Positions 8,419 to 16,692 of a stretch of DNA of 64,000 nt are shown here, piece by piece; position 1 is the stretch's first letter; each line of letters begins with the position of its first letter. The notes under the pieces are model-generated. The model was given only the letters and a program-made list of their open reading frames with translations. It was not told the origin of the DNA and did not search any database. Origin of the DNA: Terriglobus roseus (lineage in GTDB: Bacteria > Acidobacteriota > Terriglobia > Terriglobales > Acidobacteriaceae); assembly GCF_900105625.1 (NCBI RefSeq), contig NZ_FNSD01000001.1, positions 4,678,758-4,742,757 of the forward strand. The letters run 5' to 3'. The position numbers and the translations under genes are program-made.

Positions 8419-9276
8419 TTAGATCGCGGTAATGGTGAACTCAGCCACATACAGTTGTGTCCCGCCACGAAACTGTAACCAGAGCTTATAGCTCCCGGCT
8501 TCACGCAGCGCCAGGTGCAGCATCATCTCCGAGGGTGACGGACCGTTTTCTGGCATGGGTGGGGGCTCCTTGGTCATGTCCATGGAGTCACCGGCCATCG
8601 GGTGAACGTGAACGTAACTGAGGTCGCCTGCGTTCAGGAAGACTGCGTGACCGGGCACGCCCAGGTAGGGGTGGAGGTCTGTTGCTGGTTTGCCATCTTT
8701 CAAAATTGCGACATCCAGCATGCTCATGGTGCCGGCATGCAGGCGAACGCTGCTTAGATCGACCTCATACGGCCCGACCTGTACGCCCATGCCGGTCGGC
8801 GCAAGCGTTCGCGCTGGCGCGGATGCAGCTCCCACATCGAACTGGAAGCGTGATACCTGGTGGTTCATCTCGTTCGGCAGGCCGTCCGCATACACCAGAT
8901 AAGTGCCCGCCGTGGGAAATGCCTGAGTCAGCACAAGATGACCGTCCGGGCGTAACGTCGGATGTTCGTGCAGGAACACCTTGAAGTCGTTCCGCACGAT
9001 GATCATGTGAAGCTTCTTCGTCATCTCCACCTGGTAGCTCTGGATGGGCGCGGTTTTGCCTGGCAACGTCAGCCATAAGTCCAGTGACTTAGTGAGTGGC
9101 TTTCCCGCAACCGGCGACACCTTCAGGTGGCTATCCGTCAGCGGCTGTTGCCCTTGGAGGGCAAACTGCCCATGCAGGACCTGCGGTGCGTCGGACGTTG
9201 CTCTTTGCTGAGCCGTGTTGCCCAGAGCACATGCTGCGCCGAGCCAGAGCACAGACAGAAGCTTGATCTGCTTCAA
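8419..9276 (-). CDS. Secreted His/Met-rich protein of the copper operon, function unknown
   Basis: The frame is open to 9444, but TTG at 9276 is preceded by AGGAG eight bases upstream and begins a signal peptide (LKQIKLLSVLWLGAACALG), giving 285 residues. I do not recognise a named family. It has candidate metal-ligand clusters: KKLHMIIVRNDF, FLHEHPTLRPDGH, EMNH, YVHVHPMAGDSMDMTKEPPPMP and SEMMLHL. The strands around 'AGSYKLWLQFRGG' and 'AGTYLVYADGLP' look like beta-sandwich domains, perhaps two tandem copies. First gene of the operon with copC and copD, so a periplasmic copper chaperone or store is a reasonable inference. A Cys in the signal region might be lipidated, but the lipobox is poor. 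Confidence 0.65.
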   Translation of the reverse strand: MKQIKLLSVLWLGAACALGNTAQQRATSDAPQVLHGQFALQGQQPLTDSHLKVSPVAGKPLTKSLDLWLTLPGKTAPIQSYQVEMTKKLHMIIVRNDFKVFLHEHPTLRPDGHLVLTQAFPTAGTYLVYADGLPNEMNHQVSRFQFDVGAASAPARTLAPTGMGVQVGPYEVDLSSVRLHAGTMSMLDVAILKDGKPATDLHPYLGVPGHAVFLNAGDLSYVHVHPMAGDSMDMTKEPPPMPENGPSPSEMMLHLALREAGSYKLWLQFRGGTQLYVAEFTITAI

Positions 9277-9624
9277 CGAGGAACTCCTGGGTTGGCTGCG
9301 ATAGGTCGAACCAATGCGGGCCCGAGCATCCGCTCCAACTCTGCGCTCAGAATAATGACGAACGGTCATTGGGTCTGCCGGTATTTTTGAAACGTATCCG
9401 CTCCATAGATAGAACGTATGACGACCTTCGAGGGTCGCAGCCACATGCTAGGCTGAGCGCAATCGTAATCAATCACTGTTCCTATCTCCACGAGACTGAA
9501 CATCCCTGCGGACCGCTCGCTGCGGTTCACACCGGTTTTTAGCCGGGAAGTGTCTGGTCTGTCTTCGTGAGTCCACTTCGCAGCATCCCCAAAACCGTCC
9601 CACTCTGAACTTGAAAGGAACAGC
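9277..9624. other. Divergent intergenic region between copper operon and first M20 gene
   Basis: About 350 bases between divergent genes, with no credible coding sequence. It contains the inverted repeat listed separately at 9354-9370 and presumably the promoters of both flanking genes. No confident -35/-10 pair was identified. Confidence 0.5.
9354..9370. promoter_or_regulatory. Palindromic operator candidate upstream of the copper operon
   Basis: AATGACGAACGGTCATT: perfect 6-bp arms (AATGAC/GTCATT) around a 5-base centre, the size and symmetry of a TetR/MarR-type operator. It lies 78 bases upstream of the TTG of the first copper-operon gene and 254 bases upstream of the M20 gene, so the copper operon is the likelier target. 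No regulator gene is adjacent. Confidence 0.4.
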
Positions 9625-11343
9625 ATGCAGCGACACTTGAGCGCATCTTTTCTGGCATTGGCCTTGCTCGGCACCACCGGCTGTAAAACGGATAAGCCCA
9701 AAGAGCGAAGCGCAAATACGCCCGCGAAGGAAACACTTGCCATCAAGCCAAATGGGGCGAGCGGAGTTGCACCGAAGGTGACGGGCGCACCGCCAGAGTT
9801 GCAGAAGGTGTTCGACTACATCGACACCCACATGGATGAGCACGTCGGTAACCTGCAGAAGTGGATCCAGCAGCCAAGCATCTCGAATAGCGGCGAAGGC
9901 ATTCCCGAATCTGCAGAGATGGTGAAGGGCTTCTTCGACAAGCTCGGCTGCCAGACGACCCGTGTCTATGACGTGGGCATCACGGAGTACGGAACGCCCG
10001 GTAATCCCGTCGTGTACGCGAAGTGCGATGAGGGCGCGCCGAAGACTGTCGCCATCTATTGGCAGTACGACACCATGCCTGTGACGCAGCCGGACGCGTG
10101 GGTTGCACCGCCCTTTGAGGGGCGCGTAGTGGCCGGTTCCACGGCCGGTTTGCCAGACATTCCTCGCGTGCTCGTAGGACGTGGCGCCACCAATTCCAAA
10201 GGACCGGAGATGGCCCAGCTCAATGCGTTGATGGCGTATAAGGCTGTCAACGGCAAGCTTCCCGTCAACCTGATCTTCATCGCAGAAGGCGACGAAGAGC
10301 GCATGGATATCGGTCTTCGTAAGTTCATCAAAGACCACTCGGACTTGTTGGCAGAAGCAGACGCACTCTACGTAGGTGGACCTTCTGAAGGTTGCGTTTA
10401 CGTTGAGCTGACCACGAGCGGCAAAGCCTGGGGCCGGGGACCGACGGACTCGGACGTGCACGGCGTGATGAAGCGCACCACGGACAGCCCGGCATGGCGT
10501 CACATCCAGATGCTTGCTTCACTCACCTCGAAGGATGGCAACACGCCCCAGATCAAAGGTTGGGACGATGGTCGCGAGTATCCGACGCCGGAACAGATGA
10601 AGCAGCTCGAAGACCGCGCCGCCAAGACTGACCTGGTGAAGATGGCAAAAGCACAAGGCGTGGCACGTTACATCGGCGATACACCGCTTGAAGTTCTAAA
10701 GGCCGGCCGGTATGGCGTCAGCTTTAACCTTGACGGCATCTGGGGCGGCAACATGTACGCTGGCGGCGCTGGCGCGATCCTGCCGAACAAGATCACGTCG
10801 AAACATGCATTCCGCTATGTGCCAAAGATGGACGGCTTGCACATTGTGCAGATGCTGCGTGAGCAGCTGGACCGTAATGGCTACAAGGACGTACAGATGA
10901 AGCTGATCGGCGATGTGCCATGGTCGCGTGGCTCTTCTCCGACGTCCGACATCTCCGTTGCGCATAAAAAGGCTGCCGAGATGCTTGGTCTGGGCGGCGA
11001 TCAGGGCATGTTCCAGATGGCGTCTGCAGACCACTACGAGCAGAATGGCAAGACTCTGCCGCTGGGTGTGAACCAGTCCGAACCGACCGGTGGTTACTGG
11101 CCGAGCTACCTGTTCAGCGATGGCCCGGTTGGTCAGAAGGTCGGTAGTGTCTCGATACCTATGGGCATCGGTGCGCGTGGTGGTCAGGGTGGACGTGCGC
11201 ATGCCGCGAACGAATACTACGCAGTGGAAGGCTCGCGTTGGGACAACGGTATGGCTGGCGCCGAGAAGATCGTCGCCGCTGCCATATGGGAGTTCTCGCA
11301 GACCACAACGACAGCCCCCAAGCCCAAAACCCACGCAAAGTAA
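9625..11343 (+). CDS. M20-peptidase-like lipoprotein, paralogue A (two metal ligands substituted)
   Basis: 572 residues; ATG follows GAAAGGAACAGC. Signal peptide with Cys20 (LLGTTGC, weak lipobox). M20 fold motifs are recognisable: YWQYDTMPV (145-153) aligns with GHxDVxP, GRGATNSKGP (186-194) with GRGxxDxKGP, EGDEER (221-226) with EGxEE, and RAHAANEYY (H526) with the C-terminal His. The metal-ligand His is Gln147 and the bridging Asp is Asn190, so normal M20 zinc chemistry is doubtful. Compared with paralogue B (16693-18402) it lacks about 13 residues before GGPSEGC and differs around residue 440-480. Residues 80-139 are identical in both. It precedes the ABC genes, separated by a strong hairpin. 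Substrate unknown. Confidence 0.8.
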   Translation: MQRHLSASFLALALLGTTGCKTDKPKERSANTPAKETLAIKPNGASGVAPKVTGAPPELQKVFDYIDTHMDEHVGNLQKWIQQPSISNSGEGIPESAEMVKGFFDKLGCQTTRVYDVGITEYGTPGNPVVYAKCDEGAPKTVAIYWQYDTMPVTQPDAWVAPPFEGRVVAGSTAGLPDIPRVLVGRGATNSKGPEMAQLNALMAYKAVNGKLPVNLIFIAEGDEERMDIGLRKFIKDHSDLLAEADALYVGGPSEGCVYVELTTSGKAWGRGPTDSDVHGVMKRTTDSPAWRHIQMLASLTSKDGNTPQIKGWDDGREYPTPEQMKQLEDRAAKTDLVKMAKAQGVARYIGDTPLEVLKAGRYGVSFNLDGIWGGNMYAGGAGAILPNKITSKHAFRYVPKMDGLHIVQMLREQLDRNGYKDVQMKLIGDVPWSRGSSPTSDISVAHKKAAEMLGLGGDQGMFQMASADHYEQNGKTLPLGVNQSEPTGGYWPSYLFSDGPVGQKVGSVSIPMGIGARGGQGGRAHAANEYYAVEGSRWDNGMAGAEKIVAAAIWEFSQTTTTAPKPKTHAK

Positions 11344-11350
11344 ACCTGAG

Positions 11351-11385
11351 CAGCGCGGTCCGGCCATCTCAGCCGGACCGCGCTG
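11351..11385 (+). terminator. Perfect 14-bp hairpin between M20-A and the ABC ATPase gene
   Basis: CAGCGCGGTCCGGC (11351-11364) pairs perfectly with 11372-11385 around a 7-base loop. There is no T-run after it, so it is not a textbook intrinsic terminator; it could be an attenuator or mRNA-stabilising element that sets different levels of the peptidase-like protein and the transporter. Confidence 0.5.
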
Positions 11386-11442
11386 AATCTCTCGCGACAT
11401 CGGACATCTGCACCGCAAGCAATGAAGAGGAGACGAAACTTC

Positions 11443-12198
11443 ATGGGCATGGTCATCTCGGTTCGAGATCTGACGAAGACCTATCAACTGGGGGAACATC
11501 AGGTACACGCCCTGCGTTCCATCACGCTTGATGTTGAGGCTGGCGAGTTCGTCTCCGTGATCGGACCTTCTGGTTCCGGCAAGTCAACGCTGATGCACAT
11601 CCTTGGCTGTCTCGATCAGCCAACGAGCGGGCAGTACGTCCTCGACGGAAAAGATGTTTCGCGTCTCACCGACGATGAAATCTCCCTTGTTCGCAATGAG
11701 CGGATCGGCTTCGTCTTCCAGGGATTCAACCTGCTCACGCGAACCTCCGCTCTTGAGAATGTTGAGCTGCCTCTGCTCTACGGCAAGAGCGATCTCAGTG
11801 CGGCCGAGCGGAAGCGCCGGGCCATGGCAGCGTTGGCGGCCGTTGGTCTTGAGAGCCGTTGGGAGCACCACACGAATCAGTTGTCCGGCGGTCAGCAGCA
11901 GCGCGTCGCGATCGCACGAGCCCTCCTGAACAATCCTGCGATTCTGCTCGCCGATGAACCAACCGGAAACCTCGACACCAAGACCAGTCTCGAAGTGATG
12001 GAGATCTTCCAGAAGCTGCAGCGCGAACGTGGCATCACGATCGTGCTCATCACGCATGAGATGGATGTCGCGCAGTTCGGCACGCGCATCATCACCTTCC
12101 GCGACGGCAAGATCGTGTCCGACCGTCCAAATGATCAGCGGGTACCTTCAGCAGAAGCCGCACTGCATGCGACAGCGGCGCCGGCGAGTCTCCTATGA
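11443..12198 (+). CDS. ABC transporter ATP-binding protein (MacB/LolD type)
   Basis: 251 residues from ATG 11443, which has AGAGGAGA nine bases upstream; the earlier ATG (11422) lies within that Shine-Dalgarno. Walker A GPSGSGKST (41-49), Q-loop VFQGFNLL, signature LSGGQQQRVAIARAL, Walker B ILLADEPTGNLD, and H-loop His in LITHEMD. The LADEPTGNLD and LERVELPL-like features place it in the MacB/LolD/FtsE branch, whose members drive mechanotransmission through MacB-fold permeases rather than classical substrate import. Stop and the next start overlap (ATGA). It is the only ATPase for three following permeases. Confidence 0.92.
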   Translation: MGMVISVRDLTKTYQLGEHQVHALRSITLDVEAGEFVSVIGPSGSGKSTLMHILGCLDQPTSGQYVLDGKDVSRLTDDEISLVRNERIGFVFQGFNLLTRTSALENVELPLLYGKSDLSAAERKRRAMAALAAVGLESRWEHHTNQLSGGQQQRVAIARALLNNPAILLADEPTGNLDTKTSLEVMEIFQKLQRERGITIVLITHEMDVAQFGTRIITFRDGKIVSDRPNDQRVPSAEAALHATAAPASLL

Positions 12199-13706
12199 GC
12201 CGTCTCCGCAAAACATTTACGATCTCAGTCAACGCACTCAAGCGGAACAAGCTTCAGTCGGTCTTGACGATGCTTGGCATGGCGATTGGTGTCGCAACCG
12301 TCCTCGCCATGATTGCCCTCGGTACAGGCGCTCAGCAAGCTATTACCGATCAGGTGCGTGCAGCCGGCATGAACATGCTGATCGTGAAGGCCGGTAACTT
12401 TCAGGCACAACGCGAAGCACCACCCGCCGACGCAATCGAGATGGGAAGGTTGAACCGTGTCGATCCCATGGAAGACCGCTCGCAGGGGCATTTGGAAACC
12501 GCTGCCTGGCACGGCGAAGCACGTCTTCATCTAGCGTACTTCCACCCGGAAGACGATCCCTTCGCAATTCACGATCATCCCACCGCGCGACAGCGCCTCG
12601 GTGACTCGGAAGCAGGTCTGGGGTCTGCCGCGACACTGACGATCGCGGACGCCAACGAGATCCGGAAGATGAAGGGTGTTCAGTATGTCTCGGAGGGCAT
12701 TCATGAGAACGTGCATGCGGTGAACGACAGCGGTGTCCGCTGGTTTACGCGCGTCCATGGCGACGACACGGCCATGCCCGAAATCCGGCGCTCGTGGGTC
12801 TTTCCCCAGGGCCGCTTCTTCACAGGCAGGGAAGAGTCGAATGCGGAACAGGTTGTTGTGCTCGGCACCATCGTCGCAAAGCAGCTCTTCGGAGACAAGG
12901 ATCCGATCGGTGGAACCGTCGATCTTTGGAAGCAAAAGTTCAAGGTGGTTGGAGTAGTAGGCAGCTCCAGTTGGCTATCCACGCCACAGGCGGGTGACGA
13001 CCAGTTCGACGCGGTGTACGTACCCGTGACCACCATGCAGAAGCTGCTGAATCTGTCCAAGTTGAACGACATTACGGTGACCACAGTCTCTACGGGTGAT
13101 GTTTCGAAGGTGGAGAAGGGAATCGTCACCCTGCTGCGCCAGCGGCACAGCATCACCGCGAACAAACCTGATGACTTTACTGTATCCAGCCAGGCGAGTA
13201 AGGCTCTGACCAGCGGCAGCATGCGGCCAGAGGTCGCACATGCCGTGACCGGCAACGTCGCCGGCCTGGAAAAGATCACGCTGGATCAGCTCGGTAAGAG
13301 TCTCGAGCGCTCCAGCCGCACCATGACCGCGCTGCTTGTCAGCATCGCAACCGTCAGTCTCATCGTCGGTGGCATCGGCATCATGAACATCATGCTGCTC
13401 AGCGTCACCGAGCGTACCCGCGAGATCGGCATTCGCCGTGCCGTAGGTGCGCAGGAAAAGGAAGTCCTCAGCCAGTTCCTGATGGAGTCCGTTTTCCTGA
13501 GTGTAATGGGCGGATTGGCAGGCGTTCTCATCGGAACGATCGCCGCCATCTCCATCTCCCGCAGCGCGCACTGGTCGACCAGCGTGCCGTTCTCTGCCAT
13601 TGCACTATCGTTCGGGATCTCAACCGTGGTCGGGGTCTTCTTCGGCTACTATCCTGCGCGTGAAGCCTCTCAAGTGCCTCCGCTGAATGCCCTGAGGTAT
13701 GAATAA
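12195..13706 (+). CDS. MacB-like ABC permease 1
   Basis: 503 residues. MacB topology: TM1 about 20-42 (SVLTMLGMAIGVATVLAMIALG), a large periplasmic MacB_PCD domain, then three TMs (about 375-400, 425-455, 465-490) with the FtsX motif MSVTERTREIGIRRAVGAQ. Relative to permease 2 it has an extra segment of about 60 residues (about 75-135) rich in His (GHLETAAWHGEARLHLAYFH..AIHDHP). ATG overlaps the ATPase stop. MacB-fold permeases normally work as dimers with a MacA-type adaptor and an outer-membrane exit duct; no adaptor gene is nearby. Exported substrate unknown; peptide, lipoprotein or siderophore are possibilities. Confidence 0.88.
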   Translation: MSRLRKTFTISVNALKRNKLQSVLTMLGMAIGVATVLAMIALGTGAQQAITDQVRAAGMNMLIVKAGNFQAQREAPPADAIEMGRLNRVDPMEDRSQGHLETAAWHGEARLHLAYFHPEDDPFAIHDHPTARQRLGDSEAGLGSAATLTIADANEIRKMKGVQYVSEGIHENVHAVNDSGVRWFTRVHGDDTAMPEIRRSWVFPQGRFFTGREESNAEQVVVLGTIVAKQLFGDKDPIGGTVDLWKQKFKVVGVVGSSSWLSTPQAGDDQFDAVYVPVTTMQKLLNLSKLNDITVTTVSTGDVSKVEKGIVTLLRQRHSITANKPDDFTVSSQASKALTSGSMRPEVAHAVTGNVAGLEKITLDQLGKSLERSSRTMTALLVSIATVSLIVGGIGIMNIMLLSVTERTREIGIRRAVGAQEKEVLSQFLMESVFLSVMGGLAGVLIGTIAAISISRSAHWSTSVPFSAIALSFGISTVVGVFFGYYPAREASQVPPLNALRYE

Positions 13707-15061
13707 TGCTGAAGAAAAGCCTTCGTATCGCAATGGCGGCGTTGAAGAAGAACAAGCTGCGCACTGGCCTTGCACTGCTGGGTATGACCATTGGTGTAGC
13801 AGCGGTCCTGACCATGTTCGCGCTCGGCACAGGCGCGCAACAGAATGTCTCCAGTGAAGTGAAGTCGGCGGGAACCACGCTGCTGTTTGTGCGTGCCGGC
13901 AACTTCACCAAGGGTGGAGAAGAAGCAAAGATCGCCACAGGCATGGGATCCGCTTCCACACTTACTCCTGACGATGCCGTCGCCATCAGCAACGTGGATG
14001 GCGTCGCGCATGTCTCCAGTGTGGTGCGGGCCCGCAGCTGGATCTCGCACAATCAGGACAAGCAATTCGCCGAAGTGTATGGGACGGACTTCGATTACCC
14101 GAAGATGTTCGACTGGACGTTTGAGAAGGGCAAGTTCTTCAAGAGCGGGAGCGTGCAGGCTTCCGAAAACGTGGTCGTGATCGGCTCCACGCTGCGGGAT
14201 CAGCTGTTTCCGGACGAGAATCCTGTCGGCCAGCAGATCGAAATTCATGGCACACCCTTCACGGTCAAAGGCTGGTTCAGCTCAAACGACGAAGACCAGG
14301 CTGCCATGGCTGTGGTTCCCTACACAGCGCTCCAGAAGCTGACGAACACTCACTCCCTCAGCCAGATCACGCTCACCGCAGCCGAGGCGGGACAGGCCTC
14401 GCAGATCGCCAAAGACATTGTGCCGCTGCTACGCCAGCGTCATCATCTGGACCAAGCAAAAAATACCTCGGCGACTGCAGGCGCTCTAGGTGGCTTTCAG
14501 GGCGCAGGCGCAAACAGCGCTACACCGGATGACTTCACCGTCAAGACACAGGCATCGGAGGCACTTACCAAGGGGCTGAATACATCGGTCGCGGCGTTCA
14601 TCCTTGCAAACATGCCACAGATGGACCAGGTGAACCTGCAGGAGATGTCTGGCACATTGAGTCGCGCCGGTCAGACCATGACCGCGCTACTTGCCGCTAT
14701 TGCAACGATCTCGTTGATTGTTGGCGGCATCGGCATCATGAACATCATGCTGATGAGCGTGACAGAACGCACGCGTGAGATTGGCATCCGCCGTGCCGTT
14801 GGTGCACGTTCGCGGGATGTCCTGATGCAGTTCCTGGTAGAGGCGATGACGCTGGGCCTTGCCGGTGGTGTCTTCGGAATTCTGCTAGGCTTCCTTGCGT
14901 CCTTTGTCATTACCACCGTCCTGCGATGGCCTGCAGAAGTTTCTATTGGAGCCATTGCCCTCTCCCTCGGCGTCTCCGTGGCAACGGGCGTGTTCTTTGG
15001 GTTTTACCCGGCGCGCCGTGCTTCCATGTTGAACCCCATCGACGCTCTGCGCTTCGAATAA
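13706..15061 (+). CDS. MacB-like ABC permease 2
   Basis: 451 residues; its ATG shares a base with the stop of permease 1 (TAATG). Same layout: TM1 about 17-40 (TGLALLGMTIGVAAVLTMFALG), MacB_PCD periplasmic domain, three C-terminal TMs, and MSVTERTREIGIRRAVGAR. It lacks the His-rich insertion of permease 1 but has its own Ala/Gly-rich extension (about 250-275, AGALGGFQGAGANSA) at the point where the others read directly into PDDFTV. It ends in LNPIDALRFE, the typical FtsX-domain terminus. Similar to, but clearly diverged from, permeases 1 and 3, indicating old duplications. Confidence 0.88.
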   Translation: MLKKSLRIAMAALKKNKLRTGLALLGMTIGVAAVLTMFALGTGAQQNVSSEVKSAGTTLLFVRAGNFTKGGEEAKIATGMGSASTLTPDDAVAISNVDGVAHVSSVVRARSWISHNQDKQFAEVYGTDFDYPKMFDWTFEKGKFFKSGSVQASENVVVIGSTLRDQLFPDENPVGQQIEIHGTPFTVKGWFSSNDEDQAAMAVVPYTALQKLTNTHSLSQITLTAAEAGQASQIAKDIVPLLRQRHHLDQAKNTSATAGALGGFQGAGANSATPDDFTVKTQASEALTKGLNTSVAAFILANMPQMDQVNLQEMSGTLSRAGQTMTALLAAIATISLIVGGIGIMNIMLMSVTERTREIGIRRAVGARSRDVLMQFLVEAMTLGLAGGVFGILLGFLASFVITTVLRWPAEVSIGAIALSLGVSVATGVFFGFYPARRASMLNPIDALRFE

Positions 15062-15106
15062 CGAACACCGTGGTATGGCACTTACGGTTCTAAGGGAGGA
15101 CGTTGC

Positions 15107-16600
15107 GTGGCTGCTTCCAAAAGCCTTGTCATCGCGCTTCGGTCACTAAGACGGAATCGCATGCAGACAGCGCTTACAGTGCTGGGCTTGATGATCGGCG
15201 TTGCAACTGTCCTTGTCATGATCGCCGTCGGCAGCGGTGCCCAACGGTCCATCACAGGGCAGGTCAGGGCCGCGGGTATGAACGTCATCCTGGTGAGCAG
15301 TGGCAACTACAAGATGCCGCAGCAATGGACCAGCCAGGGAGAAGCGGAGGAGCCAGCCGCCTGGCATCCGCAAATCAGCAAGCACCTTCGCTTCGACGAT
15401 GCGGTCTACTACGGTCGCCGCCCCCTTTCTCTAAGCCGAATGCAAAACAGCCCAGCGACAAATCCTTTCCACGACTTTGCCAGAGGTGGCGAGAACGCCG
15501 GGGGCCTCGGGGCAGCAACAACACTTACAACGGAAGATGCCGCCGCGATTCGAGAGCTGCCGGGTGTGCAGGCGAGTTCGGGTGGCATGCATGAGAACGG
15601 CAACGTCTCTGCTCCTGGCGAAACGCAGAAGCATGTCCTGACACAGATCCGTGGAGAGCAGGTCTGGCTGCCATCGATTCGGCGCGCGTGGATTATGAAG
15701 CAGGGCCGCTTCCTGAATGAAGCGGAAGATTCGCAAGCTCAGAAGGTGGCCGTACTCGGCAGTGTCGTCAGCAACGAACTCTTCGCGGATCGCAATCCCG
15801 TGGGCGAGCAGATCGATCTTCCCGGCGGATCGTTTCGCGTCATCGGTGTCATCGCCTCCGGTAGCTGGATGGTTCCAAGCTCTGCGGGCGATGGGCAGTT
15901 TGACGCGGTCTACATACCGCTTCGCACGGCGCAGCAACTCCTGGGGCGCAGCAATCTCGACACCGTAACCGTCGCGACCGAATCCACTGGCGATGTCTCG
16001 CGACTGGTTAAGACGATCAGCGCGGAGTTACGGCGACGCCATGGGCTTGCGTCCGCGGCGCCAGACGATTTCACCGTGGCAAGTCAGGCCCGCGCAGCGA
16101 TCGCACGCGGCGGAATGCGGACGGACATCTCACGCGCGATGATGGGCAACGCCAACAACCTCGATAAAGTCACGCTCGCTCAGCTTGGTAAGACGCTCGA
16201 CCAGGCGAGTCGAACCATGTCTGCTCTATTGGCCGCCACCGCTGCCGTCAGCCTGATTGTGGGCGGTATCGGCATCATGAACATCATGCTGTTGAGTGTG
16301 ACGGAACGCACACGGGAGATCGGCATTCGTCGCGCTGTCGGAGCGCAGGCGGACGAGTTGATGGAGCAGTTCCTCATTGAAGCGGTCTTGCTGAGTGGTG
16401 GCGGTGGCCTGTTAGGAATCGCACTCGGCCTTGCGGCTTCCATCGCCATTGCGCGCACGGTGCAGTGGTCTGTCCAGCTTTCGTGGGTTGCCATCTGTCT
16501 ATCCTTCGGCATCTCCGCAGCCATCGGCATTGTCTTCGGTTACTATCCCGCCCGGCAGGCTTCGCGGGTAAGTCCCATGACCTCTCTGCGCTACGAGTAA
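15107..16600 (+). CDS. MacB-like ABC permease 3
   Basis: 497 residues from GTG 15107 with an excellent Shine-Dalgarno (AAGGGAGGA) seven bases upstream, 45 bases after permease 2. TM1 about 20-42 (TALTVLGLMIGVATVLVMIAVG), MacB_PCD domain, three C-terminal TMs and MLLSVTERTREIGIRRAVGAQ. It resembles permease 1 more than permease 2: both have a long variable insertion after the first conserved periplasmic strand (here about 70-130, with WTSQGEAEEPAAWHPQISKHL) followed by AATLTxxDAxxIR. Its own ribosome site and GTG suggest that it is translated independently. Likely forms alternative dimers with permeases 1 and 2 over one shared ATPase (inference). Confidence 0.88.
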   Translation: MAASKSLVIALRSLRRNRMQTALTVLGLMIGVATVLVMIAVGSGAQRSITGQVRAAGMNVILVSSGNYKMPQQWTSQGEAEEPAAWHPQISKHLRFDDAVYYGRRPLSLSRMQNSPATNPFHDFARGGENAGGLGAATTLTTEDAAAIRELPGVQASSGGMHENGNVSAPGETQKHVLTQIRGEQVWLPSIRRAWIMKQGRFLNEAEDSQAQKVAVLGSVVSNELFADRNPVGEQIDLPGGSFRVIGVIASGSWMVPSSAGDGQFDAVYIPLRTAQQLLGRSNLDTVTVATESTGDVSRLVKTISAELRRRHGLASAAPDDFTVASQARAAIARGGMRTDISRAMMGNANNLDKVTLAQLGKTLDQASRTMSALLAATAAVSLIVGGIGIMNIMLLSVTERTREIGIRRAVGAQADELMEQFLIEAVLLSGGGGLLGIALGLAASIAIARTVQWSVQLSWVAICLSFGISAAIGIVFGYYPARQASRVSPMTSLRYE

Positions 16601-16692
16601 ATGCAGCGAACGCGTCACGAAGGTATTCCTGACGTTGCTTCAAGTTCCAGCACCAAGGGAAACGAAACTGTTCCGAGAAGGAGTATGCCCAG

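Noticed and set aside
9469..10503. 344-codon ORF opposite M20 paralogue A
   Set aside because: Antisense shadow; the same kind of ORF appears opposite paralogue B because the coding sequences are similar.
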